From Actinomycetota bacterium (GTDB lineage Bacteria; Actinomycetota; Acidimicrobiia; IMCC26256; PALSA-610), in NCBI GenBank assembly GCA_030839105.1, contig JAUZEI010000606.1, positions 1-6,579 of the forward strand: a stretch of DNA of 6,579 nt, given 5' to 3'. The translations under genes were made by a program, and so were the position numbers. Positions within the stretch are counted from its first letter, which is position 1; every line of letters begins with the position of its first letter. The notes beneath the pieces are model-generated. The model saw only the letters and a program-made list of their open reading frames with translations, was not told the origin of the DNA and did not search any database. Shown piece by piece: positions 1-6,579 of this stretch.

Positions 1-56
1 CCGACACGATCGAAGGCGTGACGCGACCGAGCTCCCGGGGGAGGCGAAGCGCGAGC
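1..56. repeat. 56-bp direct repeat, copy 1
   Basis: The first 56 bases of the window recur without a mismatch at 98-153, giving a period of 97 bases. The unit starts with CCGACACGATCG, contains the near-palindrome CTCCCGGGGGAG and ends with GGCGAAGCGCGAGC. This copy touches the left edge, so the array may continue outside the window. The 41 bases between the copies (57-97) are not repeated. The period is not a multiple of three, so the two copies fall in different reading frames, which argues against a coding repeat. It could be a duplicated intergenic element or the edge of a longer duplication; it lacks the short regular spacing of a CRISPR array. Confidence 0.9.
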
Positions 57-62
57 TTCGCC
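43..62. repeat. perfect 8-bp inverted repeat (hairpin with GCGA loop)
   Basis: GGCGAAGC (43-50) and GCTTCGCC (55-62) are perfect reverse complements separated by GCGA, which on the plus strand is a GNRA-type tetraloop. The stem lies about 100 bases downstream of the stop codon that ends the minus-strand operon, so it could help end or stabilise that transcript. Neither strand has a T-run after the stem, so it is not a canonical intrinsic terminator. The inverted repeat is seen directly; any function is inference. Confidence 0.6.
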
Positions 63-97
63 AGCTGACCGGAAGGTATGCGGGAGCGGCAGCGCAG

Positions 98-153
98 CCG
101 ACACGATCGAAGGCGTGACGCGACCGAGCTCCCGGGGGAGGCGAAGCGCGAGC
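98..153. repeat. 56-bp direct repeat, copy 2
   Basis: This is an exact copy of bases 1-56 and ends 10 bases past the stop codon of the adenine deaminase gene, on that gene's downstream side. Identity stops at GCGCGAGC: copy 1 continues TTCGCC, completing a hairpin, while copy 2 continues GACCCA. Only copy 1 can therefore form the 43-62 stem-loop. The break in identity marks the edge of the duplication. Confidence 0.9.
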
Positions 154-163
154 GACCCAGTAA

Positions 164-1933
164 TTACGTGATCAGTGCGGTGGGCACGACTTCGCCGGTC
201 GAGCCGTCGATGAGGCCGACGACGGTGACGTGCGGACCGGGCAGGCACGCCAGCGACGACAACATCACCTGGAACAGCGGTTGCGTGAGGGTCGGCGCGT
301 CGAGCCCGATCTCCACCGCGGCGTCCTGGACCTGCTTCTGGGCGGCCGCGACCTCGGCGGCGGGCAGCGGGGAGAGGATTCCCGCGATCGGGAGCGCGAC
401 GTGCGCGAGCACTTCGCCCGAGCGCGTGACGGCGACGCCGCCGCCCGACGCGATGACCGTGTTCGCGGCCAACGCCATGTCGTGCGGATCACGGCCGAAC
501 ACGACGAGGTTGTGGGTGTCGTGCGCGACCGTCGTGGCGACCGCGCCCGTCCAGTTCCCCCAGCCCGAGAGCAACGCCGAGTACGGCACCGGGGAGATCC
601 GGCCGTGGCGGTGCACCGTGACCTGCACGATGTCGCCGTCCGGCGGGTCGACGATGCCGTCGGTGACGGAGACATCGCTCTCGTCCCAGCGCGTCATGAC
701 CGCGTCGGCGATCACGCGCATGCGATGCCACCCGTCGGGCGCGTCGAGGCGCAACAACATGTCGGCGGGCTCGAGGCGCGCGAGCTTCATGGTGTCGTAC
801 GGCGGATCGCTCGGCCCTTCCACGACCTCGACGACCATGCGTCCGCCTGATGCAACGAGGCGGCCGTCGGTGATCACGTGCTCGGCCGTGAAGTCCTTCA
901 GGTCGGTGAGCACGACGATGTCGGCGCGCCGCCCGGCACCGACGAGCCCGAGATCGGAGCGCTGCAACCGGTAGGCCGCGTTGTAGGTCGCGCACCGCAG
1001 CGCGAGGAGCGGGTCGAGGCCGTACGCCACGAGCCGGCGCAGCAGATGGTCGATCCCGCCGTCGTTGAGGAGCGTGAGCGCGAACAGGTCGTCGGTCGCG
1101 GCGACGAGATGCGTAGGCGGGATTGGGAGACTGTTCACCTCGGCGACGATTGCAGGGAGGATCGGGTCGATCATCCCGCGCAGCTCCACGGTCATGCCCG
1201 CGCGGAGTTTTTCCAGACAGTCGGGCTCGGTGAAGATCTCGTGGTCGGAGGTCATGCCCGCCGCGAGGTACGCCTGCAGCACGGGCCCGGTCAGTCCCGC
1301 AGCGTGACCGGAGACGAGCTTGCCGCTCTCGAGCCCGGCCGCAACGACATCGACCATGCGGTCGGCGGAACCGAGCACGCCGATCATGTCCATGACCTCG
1401 GCCAGACCGCCGACCTCGTCCCACGACAACATCTCGGTGACCTCGGGGCCGTACAGGTCGGCGCCGGAGAGCTCGAGGCCCGGTTGTGGCGGAACGCACG
1501 ACGGCGCCTGCACGATGAAGCGGACTGGTAGCCCGCGACTCGCCTCGACCGCGTAGCGCACACCGGCGACGCCGGACACGTTCGCGAGCTCGTGCGGGTC
1601 GACGAACACCGTCGTCGTGCCGCGCGGGCACACCGCCTCGGTGTAGCTGCCCGGGGTGAGCATTGACGACTCGAAGTGCACGTGCATGTCGATGTAGCCG
1701 GGCGCGATCAACCGGTCGGTACAGTCGATCTGATCGAGCGCGTCGGTGCGCGAGCCGCGCTCGTGCACACTCGCGACGAGCGGCCCGACGATGCCGACAT
1801 CCGCGGCCCGGAGCTCACCGCATCCGACGTCGACGACCGTTCCCCCGGTGAGCAGCAGATCGAACGGCTGCAGGCCTTGCGCGGCTGCGACGGCCCGGGC
1901 GCGGACCGCCGGTTCGACGTCGTCGTTACGCAT
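164..1933 (-). CDS. ade: Adenine deaminase (Ade family)
   Basis: This 589-residue enzyme should hydrolyse adenine, or a close adenine analogue, to hypoxanthine and ammonia in the cytoplasm. Its length is close to that of E. coli Ade. It has the two-part Ade layout. The amidohydrolase barrel carries PGYIDMHVHFESS (H84, H86), DPHELANVSG (112-121), GLAEVMD with E179 at the position of the bridging glutamate, SGHAAGL (H210), SDHEIF (H231) and ATDD (D281). The C-terminal Ade-specific domain carries AHDTHNLVVFG (470-480) and LPIAGILSPLP (514-524). All expected metal positions are present, so it looks active. The ATG start has GGGAG six bases upstream. Its first 8 bases overlap the end of the preceding Rieske gene, and it is the last gene of the operon. 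The family call is firm. The substrate is less so, since Ade relatives vary and the neighbours suggest a modified purine. Confidence 0.92.
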   Translation of the reverse strand: MRNDDVEPAVRARAVAAAQGLQPFDLLLTGGTVVDVGCGELRAADVGIVGPLVASVHERGSRTDALDQIDCTDRLIAPGYIDMHVHFESSMLTPGSYTEAVCPRGTTTVFVDPHELANVSGVAGVRYAVEASRGLPVRFIVQAPSCVPPQPGLELSGADLYGPEVTEMLSWDEVGGLAEVMDMIGVLGSADRMVDVVAAGLESGKLVSGHAAGLTGPVLQAYLAAGMTSDHEIFTEPDCLEKLRAGMTVELRGMIDPILPAIVAEVNSLPIPPTHLVAATDDLFALTLLNDGGIDHLLRRLVAYGLDPLLALRCATYNAAYRLQRSDLGLVGAGRRADIVVLTDLKDFTAEHVITDGRLVASGGRMVVEVVEGPSDPPYDTMKLARLEPADMLLRLDAPDGWHRMRVIADAVMTRWDESDVSVTDGIVDPPDGDIVQVTVHRHGRISPVPYSALLSGWGNWTGAVATTVAHDTHNLVVFGRDPHDMALAANTVIASGGGVAVTRSGEVLAHVALPIAGILSPLPAAEVAAAQKQVQDAAVEIGLDAPTLTQPLFQVMLSSLACLPGPHVTVVGLIDGSTGEVVPTALIT

Positions 1934-2990
1934 GCTGTTCTCCCATCATCACGGCCGCGGACAAATCGCCGAGGATGCGACGCAGCTCGATCGTCATCCG
2001 GTCGGCCTTCACGTGCACTTCGGTGGTGAGATCGAGCGGCAACCGACGGTCGCGATAGCGCTCCTGCAACGTCAGGTCCTCGTCGATGATCTTGCGTTCG
2101 AACGCGACGCATTCGGCGAGGCGCTGCTCGTCGCCGTCGAGGTCGTTGCGGTGCACCGTCGTGTAGATCCGACAATGGTCGTCGTCTTCGGGCTGCACGT
2201 AGAAGTCGAGGACGTTGGTCCCGCCCGCTTCGACATAGTCGATCCGCAGACAGATCGAGAACGGCGCCCGGTAGCGGTACTCGAGCAGGCGCTCCTGGAT
2301 GAGCGGCCGGATGCCGGCGGCCACACCGGGATCCTCGCGGTTCGGGAACGGGTGGCGGCTGTTCACGTTCATGCCGAACCCGCGCCGTTCGAACGTGAAG
2401 TCGAACGTCGACGACTCCGGCGTGCCGATGGTCGCCGCGTGCAGGAACGGGAAGTGCGCGATGTCGAGGAAATTGTCGAGCATCAGGCCCGCGCCGACCC
2501 GCGCGCTAATCGGCTCGAGCGCGCCGTGCACGAACGTGGGATCGTCGGCTTCCGGCACGTCGAGCAGCTCGGTGACCGGCGGTTCCGGCGCGAGGAAGAC
2601 CATGCCGTGCTGTTCCGCGACGGCGGCCGCAACCGTCGCGGTCGCGCGCGGCGGCACGTGCTCCGACGTGCCGAGCGACGGGATCTCGACGCAGGCGCCG
2701 GAGGCGTCGAAGCACCAGCCGTGGTAACCGCACCGCAGCGTCGTGCCGTCGACCGTTCCCGCCGAAAGGGGCGCGAGGCGGTGTGGGCAGCGGTCGAGGA
2801 AGGCCACGAGCTCGGAGCCGCCGGTCGCGTCGGGGAGCCGCAGGACGACCCAGTCCTCGCCGAGCAGCCGGGCTACCCGGGGCGTGTTCGTGATCTCGGT
2901 GCTGCGCGCGACCGGGTGCCATGCGCGCCGCAGCACCGGATCAGTGTTCGAGAGCCGTCGAACTGCCGTCGAGTCTGCGGTACGGGTCAC
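1926..2990 (-). CDS. Rieske [2Fe-2S] non-heme iron oxygenase, alpha subunit (operon gene 5)
   Basis: This 354-residue Rieske oxygenase should use O2 and electrons from a separate reductase to hydroxylate or oxidatively dealkylate an organic substrate. The N-terminal Rieske domain has CPHR (C68, H70) and CGYHGW (C87, H90) as cluster ligands. The C-terminal catalytic domain has NFLDIAHFPFLH, giving the mononuclear iron ligands H179 and H184 and the electron-bridging D176; D305 in IIDEDLTLQE is the likely third ligand. Size and architecture match the vanillate demethylase/NdmA-type single-component alpha subunits rather than larger dioxygenase subunits. The open frame extends upstream, but the GTG at 2990 is the right start. 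It sits just ahead of the Rieske domain, overlaps the previous stop as GTGA, and has AAGGAG eight bases upstream. The substrate is unknown; the flanking deaminase genes suggest a purine-like compound. Confidence 0.92.
   Translation of the reverse strand: MTRTADSTAVRRLSNTDPVLRRAWHPVARSTEITNTPRVARLLGEDWVVLRLPDATGGSELVAFLDRCPHRLAPLSAGTVDGTTLRCGYHGWCFDASGACVEIPSLGTSEHVPPRATATVAAAVAEQHGMVFLAPEPPVTELLDVPEADDPTFVHGALEPISARVGAGLMLDNFLDIAHFPFLHAATIGTPESSTFDFTFERRGFGMNVNSRHPFPNREDPGVAAGIRPLIQERLLEYRYRAPFSICLRIDYVEAGGTNVLDFYVQPEDDDHCRIYTTVHRNDLDGDEQRLAECVAFERKIIDEDLTLQERYRDRRLPLDLTTEVHVKADRMTIELRRILGDLSAAVMMGEQHA
1940..1944 (-). promoter_or_regulatory. Shine-Dalgarno site of the ade gene
   Basis: GGGAG on the minus strand, six bases before the ATG at 1933. 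It lies inside the last codons of the upstream Rieske gene, which fits coupled translation and supports this ATG as the start. Confidence 0.6.
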
Positions 2991-4012
2991 TGCGCGAGCT
3001 CCTTGTCGAGCGCCGTGAACTCGTCGTCGAACACGCGGTGCAACCCCGCCTTCTCCGACGCGTCGAGCCAGCTCGCATCGATGCCATTGCGCACGAGCTC
3101 CTTGGCCGTCTCGGGCGGATACTCGTTCTGGCCGATGAAGTCGACGTATTCCTTGCCGATGTCGGTGCGGAACATCGTCGGGTCGTCGGAGTTCAGGTGC
3201 ACCAGCAGGCCGGCCTTCATCATCTCGTTGATCGGATGAGTCGTGAGATCGGGCCAGCCGTACACGATCGCGGTCGACGTGGGGCAACACGTGAAGTGGA
3301 TGCCGTCCTCGCGGCACCGCTCGACCACCGCGTCGTCTTCGAGGATGTGGTAGCCGTGGTCGATCCGCTCACACCCGAGCAGGTCGAGGCAGGTCGAGAT
3401 GTTCTTGGGTGGCCCGTCCTCGGCGGCGTGACTCGTCAGGTGCAACCCCGCCTCGCCCGCGGTCCGGAAGCTCTCGAAGAAGCGCTCGGGCGGATCGGGT
3501 GCCTCGGCGGCGTCCATCCCGAGACCGATGACCTCGTCGCGGCGGTTCGCGATCACCTCCTTGGTCATCTGCAGCGCCATCGCGGGTGAGTCCTGGCGGT
3601 AGACGTCGGCGATGAGCCGGCACCGCACCCCGAGATCCTGTTCCGCGGATCGGCAGCCGTCGATCAAACCGTCGATGATCGTCGACATCGCGACACCGCG
3701 CGTCGTGTGCAGCGTCGGGTTGAAGAACATCTCCCGGTACTTCAGATTGCCGAGCTGCGCGCCGTCTTCGAGCGATTCGTACGCGATGCGCGCGAAGTCG
3801 TCGCGCTCGATGACCGTCGAGTTCACCAGACGGAAGATCTCGAGAAATTCGTAGATCGTCTCGTAGTCGTAGATGCGATCGACATCGGTGGTCGGGAGCG
3901 CGATGTCGTGCTTGACCGCCAGGTCGGCGACCGTCTGCGGCCGCAACGTGCCCTCGACGTGACAGTGCAGCTCGACCTTCGGCAATCGACGCAGGTACTC
4001 GGCGTAGTCCAT
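2987..4012 (-). CDS. Adenosine/adenine deaminase-family hydrolase, likely acting on a free base
   Basis: This 341-residue member of the adenosine deaminase branch of the amidohydrolase superfamily should replace an exocyclic amino group of a purine-type ring with oxygen, using one metal ion. Visible motifs are PKVELHCHVEG (metal ligands H16, H18), LTSHAAEDG (metal H195, catalytic E198), ERIDHGYH (catalytic H219) and LNSDDPTMF (D276, D277). Two features differ from classical adenosine deaminase. The HLDG motif is HVEG, with Glu where the ribose-contacting Asp normally sits, and RIGHG is RIDHG. Both are typical of the adenine deaminase/Aah1-like side of the family, so a nucleobase is more likely than a nucleoside as substrate. 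The ATG at 4012 is chosen because GAGGAG lies six bases upstream; the TTG one codon earlier would be too close. The gene ends in a GTGA overlap with the next Rieske gene. The exact substrate is uncertain. Confidence 0.88.
   Translation of the reverse strand: MDYAEYLRRLPKVELHCHVEGTLRPQTVADLAVKHDIALPTTDVDRIYDYETIYEFLEIFRLVNSTVIERDDFARIAYESLEDGAQLGNLKYREMFFNPTLHTTRGVAMSTIIDGLIDGCRSAEQDLGVRCRLIADVYRQDSPAMALQMTKEVIANRRDEVIGLGMDAAEAPDPPERFFESFRTAGEAGLHLTSHAAEDGPPKNISTCLDLLGCERIDHGYHILEDDAVVERCREDGIHFTCCPTSTAIVYGWPDLTTHPINEMMKAGLLVHLNSDDPTMFRTDIGKEYVDFIGQNEYPPETAKELVRNGIDASWLDASEKAGLHRVFDDEFTALDKELAQ
2999..3004 (-). promoter_or_regulatory. Shine-Dalgarno site fixing the GTG start at 2990
   Basis: AAGGAG on the minus strand, eight bases before GTG. 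It lies within the last codons of the deaminase gene. Together with the GTGA stop/start overlap, it excludes the longer upstream open frame as the true N-terminus. Confidence 0.75.
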
Positions 4013-4018
4013 CAACGA

Positions 4019-4024
4019 CTCCTC
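4019..4024 (-). promoter_or_regulatory. Shine-Dalgarno site of the deaminase gene at 2987-4012
   Basis: GAGGAG on the minus strand, six bases before the ATG at 4012. It lies in the only real gap of the operon (4013-4045, 33 bases). It favours ATG 4012 over the in-frame TTG at 4015. I see no promoter or terminator in the gap. Confidence 0.8.
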
Positions 4025-4045
4025 ATGCGGGACGGGGGAAGGCGG

Positions 4046-5074
4046 TTACACGGGCGACGACAGGACGGTTGCGTTCAATACTCGTTGTAGTTCCTCGGCT
4101 CCATGGTCCGCGGCGTCGGCGAGCTCACGCAACCAACGCCGGTATTCGATGGACACCCGATCGGTGCGAACCGAGAGCTCCGAACCGGGATCGAGGGGAA
4201 TCTCGGCGGGAACCTGATTGCAGACGACCGGCTCGTCCTGGTCGAGTATGACCTGTTGGAAAGCAAGGTATTGCGCGTCGTCGCCCTCGAGGTCGTCGTC
4301 ACGCGCAACGAACCAGAACGTTCGGCACACTCCCTGGGCGACGGGCGATGCCGTCATCCACAAATGCCGCCGGGACCCGGAGCCGGCGTGGAATTCGATG
4401 TCGACCGTGCACGGCATGGGCATGCGGTAGCGCGAGTGACCGAACAGCGCTTCGTGCTCGGCTTCCATGGTCGGAGGGTCGTAGTGGAACCGCAACTCGC
4501 CATCGACGCGCGTGACGGCCGGGATCGGCGGCACCGGCTCGTCGCGCCGCCCGAGCGTCCCGTCGTGCACCCACGCGAAGTGCGCCAGGTCGACGAAGTT
4601 CTCGACGCGGCGGAGCGCGGAGGTCGGCCAGGTGTACGGCTCCCCCACGACGACGTGCAGCGATGCGTCGTCCCAGGCCGGGTTCGCGGGGATCGTCGTG
4701 CCCGCGGATCCGTCGATCCGCACCCACACCAGGTCGTACGCGATCTCGACGTCGAACGTCTGCAGGCACGGGCCGACGGGGAGCGGGCCACCGGGTGTGG
4801 CGGGGATCTCCACGCACTCACCCGCCACCGAGTAGCGCCAGCCGTGATACGCGCACCGGATCGATCCGGGTTCGACGAACCCGACCGACAAGCGTGTCGA
4901 GCGGTGCGGGCAACGATCGATGGCCGCCATCAGCACCCCGCCGACATCGGCGATCGCGAGGTCGCGGCCCAGCAACGTGACCGCGAGTGGATGGGGTGCG
5001 ACCCGTTGCAGCTCGACGCGCGTGCACACCGGGTGCCAGAACAGCTCGAGGGCGCGATTCGCCGTGATGCTCAC
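4046..5074 (-). CDS. Rieske [2Fe-2S] non-heme iron oxygenase, alpha subunit (operon gene 3)
   Basis: This 342-residue Rieske oxygenase is a diverged paralogue of operon gene 5. The Rieske domain has CPHR (C55, H57) and CAYHGW (C74, H77). The catalytic domain has [12 protein letters not shown], giving iron ligands H165 and H170 with bridging D162; D280 in ILDQDEPVV is the likely third ligand. All cofactor positions are intact, so it should be a working oxygenase that depends on an external reductase. The frame stays open far upstream, but that extension is an arginine-rich shadow of the LLM gene. The GTG at 5074, forming GTGA with the LLM stop, precedes the typical N-terminal FWHPV stretch and is the likely start. 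The two Rieske enzymes share architecture but differ widely outside the motifs, so they may act on different positions or substrates, or form a mixed oligomer. The substrate is unknown. Confidence 0.92.
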   Translation of the reverse strand: MSITANRALELFWHPVCTRVELQRVAPHPLAVTLLGRDLAIADVGGVLMAAIDRCPHRSTRLSVGFVEPGSIRCAYHGWRYSVAGECVEIPATPGGPLPVGPCLQTFDVEIAYDLVWVRIDGSAGTTIPANPAWDDASLHVVVGEPYTWPTSALRRVENFVDLAHFAWVHDGTLGRRDEPVPPIPAVTRVDGELRFHYDPPTMEAEHEALFGHSRYRMPMPCTVDIEFHAGSGSRRHLWMTASPVAQGVCRTFWFVARDDDLEGDDAQYLAFQQVILDQDEPVVCNQVPAEIPLDPGSELSVRTDRVSIEYRRWLRELADAADHGAEELQRVLNATVLSSPV

Positions 5075-6072
5075 AGCTCCCAGCCCCGGAACGCGTCGAT
5101 CATTCCTTCCACATCGGCGCCGAGCGGGTACAGCACGGGGCACGTGCATCCGGCTTTCACGTACTCGGCCACCTTGGCCCGGCATTCGTCGGGAGTCCCC
5201 GACGCGGTGATGAGCTGCACGACGGAATCGGGCACGAGCTTCGACGCGGCGACGACCTGTGCGTGCGTGGCCGGCCACGTGAGGACGTTCGAGATCGAGT
5301 CGAGGAGATCGGGTGAGACCCCAGACGCCTTCATGATGTGCGGTTGCTGCCCGAGGTACTGCGTGACGAGGAGCCGCGCCGCGTCGAGGGCCGCCTCGCG
5401 GTCGTCGTCCATCGAGCACACGACGAGCTGCGGGCGGTCGATGTCGTCGACCGTCCGGCCCGCCTTCGCCGCGCCGTCGGCCAGCGCGTCGATCGCGGTC
5501 TCGTTGTAGGCGGGCGAGACGAGGTAGTTCAGCAAGGCGCCGTCGGCGATCTCGCCCGCGAGCTTCATCATCTGCATGCCCGTGGCGCCGATGACGATGG
5601 GGACCTCCTTGGCGCGGCGCTCCTGATGGACGTAGTCGAGCTCGACACCGTCGAGGTGCACGAACTCGCCGTCGAAGGTGACCGTCTCGTTGGCGAGGAG
5701 GGCGCGCACCGTGGTGACGATCTCGCGCATCGCCCGCAAGGGTTTGGCGCGCGAGACGCCGACCGCGGCGGCGAGCGGATCCCACCACGCACCGATGCCG
5801 AGGATGACTCGACCGGGCGCGAGGTCGTCGAGGGTCGAAAACGTCGCCGCGAGGAACGCGGGATTGCGAACCCACATGCTGACGACGCCCGAGCCCAGCT
5901 TGATGCGTTCGGTCGCGGCGCCGAACGCGGCGAGGGGTATCGTGGCCTCGCGCACGAGCCGGCTCTCCGCCTGCCATACCGCCTCGAAGCCGGCCGCCTC
6001 GGCCACCTGCGCGAACCGCATGCCGTCGCGGATCGGATGCGCATCCTGGAGGTAGAGCGCGACCCGTTGCAT
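5071..6072 (-). CDS. LLM-class (luciferase-like) oxidoreductase, probably F420- or flavin-dependent
   Basis: This 333-residue single-domain enzyme of the bacterial luciferase-like family is probably a cytoplasmic hydride-transfer enzyme using F420 or FMN. Family hallmarks are [14 protein letters not shown] (24-37), [10 protein letters not shown] (54-63), the conserved [20 protein letters not shown] segment (69-88) followed by [31 protein letters not shown] (157-176), and the C-terminal [19 protein letters not shown]. The pattern resembles the methylene-tetrahydromethanopterin-reductase-like clade of F420-dependent enzymes. The ATG at 6072 lies two bases after the upstream stop, with GGGAG about ten bases before it; the longer open frame upstream is the shadow of the amidohydrolase gene. 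Its role here is unknown. It could reduce or oxidise a pathway intermediate or, by analogy with the LLM enzyme RutA of uracil degradation, help open a ring. The family call is firm; cofactor and reaction are inferred. Confidence 0.9.
   Translation of the reverse strand: MQRVALYLQDAHPIRDGMRFAQVAEAAGFEAVWQAESRLVREATIPLAAFGAATERIKLGSGVVSMWVRNPAFLAATFSTLDDLAPGRVILGIGAWWDPLAAAVGVSRAKPLRAMREIVTTVRALLANETVTFDGEFVHLDGVELDYVHQERRAKEVPIVIGATGMQMMKLAGEIADGALLNYLVSPAYNETAIDALADGAAKAGRTVDDIDRPQLVVCSMDDDREAALDAARLLVTQYLGQQPHIMKASGVSPDLLDSISNVLTWPATHAQVVAASKLVPDSVVQLITASGTPDECRAKVAEYVKAGCTCPVLYPLGADVEGMIDAFRGWEL
5077..5081 (-). promoter_or_regulatory. Closely spaced Shine-Dalgarno-like site before GTG 5074
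   Basis: GGGAG on the minus strand ends only two bases before the GTG start, which is tighter than usual. Start selection probably relies on ribosomes terminating at the overlapping TGA of the LLM gene. I found no better in-frame start nearby. Confidence 0.35.
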
Positions 6073-6074
6073 CG

Positions 6075-6579
6075 TCAGAGCTCTCCCAGTCGCTTGTGCA
6101 GACGCGCGGCCTGTTCGACGGCCCGAGCGCGGATCTCGGTGGCGTCGACACGTGTCGGGCCGTGCTCGTCGAAGACCGTCTCCCCGGCGATATCGACGCG
6201 AGCCGGACGAACACCCGGGGTGTACGCGAGGTGCCAAGGATCCATTGGTTCGTACGACCAGGTGACGCGGTCGTCGCGGGTTTCGGGTACGAGATGCGCG
6301 CCGGTGGCGAGCCACTCCCACGCGGTGTCGGGTGTCGTCGTCACGTCGTCCGCGCGGGCGAGTGCAAACGCGAGCCGAAACTCCTCGAGCATGTCGGCGC
6401 CGATGCCGTCAGTACCGAGCGCGACGCGCGGGAAGCGCGCCGGGCGGCCGTAGCCGACCGCGTTGTTGAGGTTCGAACGCGGGTTGTGCACGATCGTTCC
6501 GGGCAACGTGCGGTCGAGATGGACCGCGTGGGCGATGATCCACCGGTCGTCGGCGCGCCCCGCGAGCCGTTCCCCGGCC
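6075..6579 (-). CDS. SsnA/chlorohydrolase-type amidohydrolase, C-terminal part (5' end outside window)
   Basis: Only the last 167 residues are visible; the reading frame runs through the right edge, so the true start lies outside. The visible part opens with [12 protein letters not shown], the beta-6 motif whose first histidine (about residue 17 of the visible part) contacts the substrate in related deaminases. It continues with [15 protein letters not shown] and with [11 protein letters not shown], whose aspartate (about residue 57) is the metal ligand. A short C-terminal composite-domain tail follows. This matches the SsnA / 8-oxoguanine deaminase / S-adenosylhomocysteine deaminase / triazine hydrolase group, which hydrolyses amino or halogen groups from N-heterocycles. 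The N-terminal HxH metal motif cannot be checked. Its stop lies two bases before the LLM start, placing it in the same operon. The exact substrate is unknown; SsnA sits among purine catabolic genes in E. coli, which fits the neighbours here. Confidence 0.85.
   Translation of the reverse strand, partial: AGERLAGRADDRWIIAHAVHLDRTLPGTIVHNPRSNLNNAVGYGRPARFPRVALGTDGIGADMLEEFRLAFALARADDVTTTPDTAWEWLATGAHLVPETRDDRVTWSYEPMDPWHLAYTPGVRPARVDIAGETVFDEHGPTRVDATEIRARAVEQAARLHKRLGEL

Noticed and set aside
43..62. Canonical rho-independent terminator for the operon
   Set aside because: The stem is strong, but no T-run follows on either strand and it lies about 100 bases from the last stop codon.
2..118. Possible C-terminal end of a plus-strand (convergent) gene, open from the left edge to a TGA at about 116-118
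   Set aside because: It is only 38 codons, has no recognisable motif, and crosses the direct repeat, which changes frame between copies. It cannot be judged without the left flank.
1..153. CRISPR array
   Set aside because: There are only two 56-base copies with a single 41-base spacer, and no cas genes. The repeat is longer than usual and its internal palindrome is weak.
78..974. Long plus-strand open frame, and many other long plus-strand frames across the window (for example 1746-3239, 4103-5509, 5338-6453)
   Set aside because: They lie antisense to genes with complete catalytic motifs, have low-complexity Arg/Ala/Pro/Ser or Arg/Val/Asp/Glu-rich translations and show no recognisable motifs. 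They are expected in very GC-rich coding DNA.
1926..3317. A 463-residue reading of the Rieske gene at the 1926 end
   Set aside because: The first 109 residues are an out-of-frame translation of the deaminase gene. GTG at 2990 has a good Shine-Dalgarno site and overlaps the deaminase stop.
3378..3398. Short tandem CAGGTCGAG repeat
   Set aside because: It lies inside the deaminase coding sequence and is explained by codon choice for a Cys-Leu-Asp-Leu-Leu stretch.
4046..6214. A 722-residue fusion reading of the second Rieske gene with a long N-terminal extension
   Set aside because: The N-terminal 380 residues are an arginine-rich shadow of the LLM gene. The GTGA overlap at 5071-5074 gives a natural start right before the Rieske domain.

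Overview
High-GC DNA with strong G/C bias at third codon positions, GTG starts, and a gene for a luciferase-like (LLM) oxidoreductase of the F420-dependent kind. This suggests an actinobacterium or actinobacterium-like lineage. The assignment is inferred from composition and gene content; no marker gene is present.

Layout: almost the whole window (6579 down to 164) is one tightly packed gene train on the minus strand. In transcription order the genes are: (1) the C-terminal part of an SsnA/chlorohydrolase-type amidohydrolase, cut by the right edge; (2) an LLM-class oxidoreductase; (3) a Rieske non-heme iron oxygenase; (4) an adenosine/adenine deaminase-like hydrolase; (5) a second Rieske oxygenase; (6) an Ade-type adenine deaminase. 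The junctions are a 2-base gap, a 4-base GTGA overlap, a 33-base gap holding a clear Shine-Dalgarno site, another GTGA overlap, and an 8-base overlap. This is the pattern of a single translationally coupled operon. No promoter is visible, so it must lie beyond the right edge. The first 163 bases hold no convincing gene. They contain a perfect 56-base direct repeat (period 97) and a perfect 8-bp hairpin with a GCGA loop, just past the end of the operon.

How the genes may work together: three amidohydrolase-superfamily members from three different subfamilies, each from a group containing purine or other N-heterocycle deaminases, are interleaved with two intact Rieske oxygenase alpha subunits and one flavin/F420-type oxidoreductase. 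The simplest reading is a catabolic route for a modified purine or similar amino-substituted N-heterocycle. The Rieske enzymes would oxidise or N-dealkylate it (as NdmA/NdmB do for methylxanthines), the deaminases would remove exocyclic amino groups, and the LLM enzyme would carry out a further redox or ring step. The substrate is not shown by the sequence. I know of no described pathway with exactly this gene set. No Rieske reductase or ferredoxin lies in the window.
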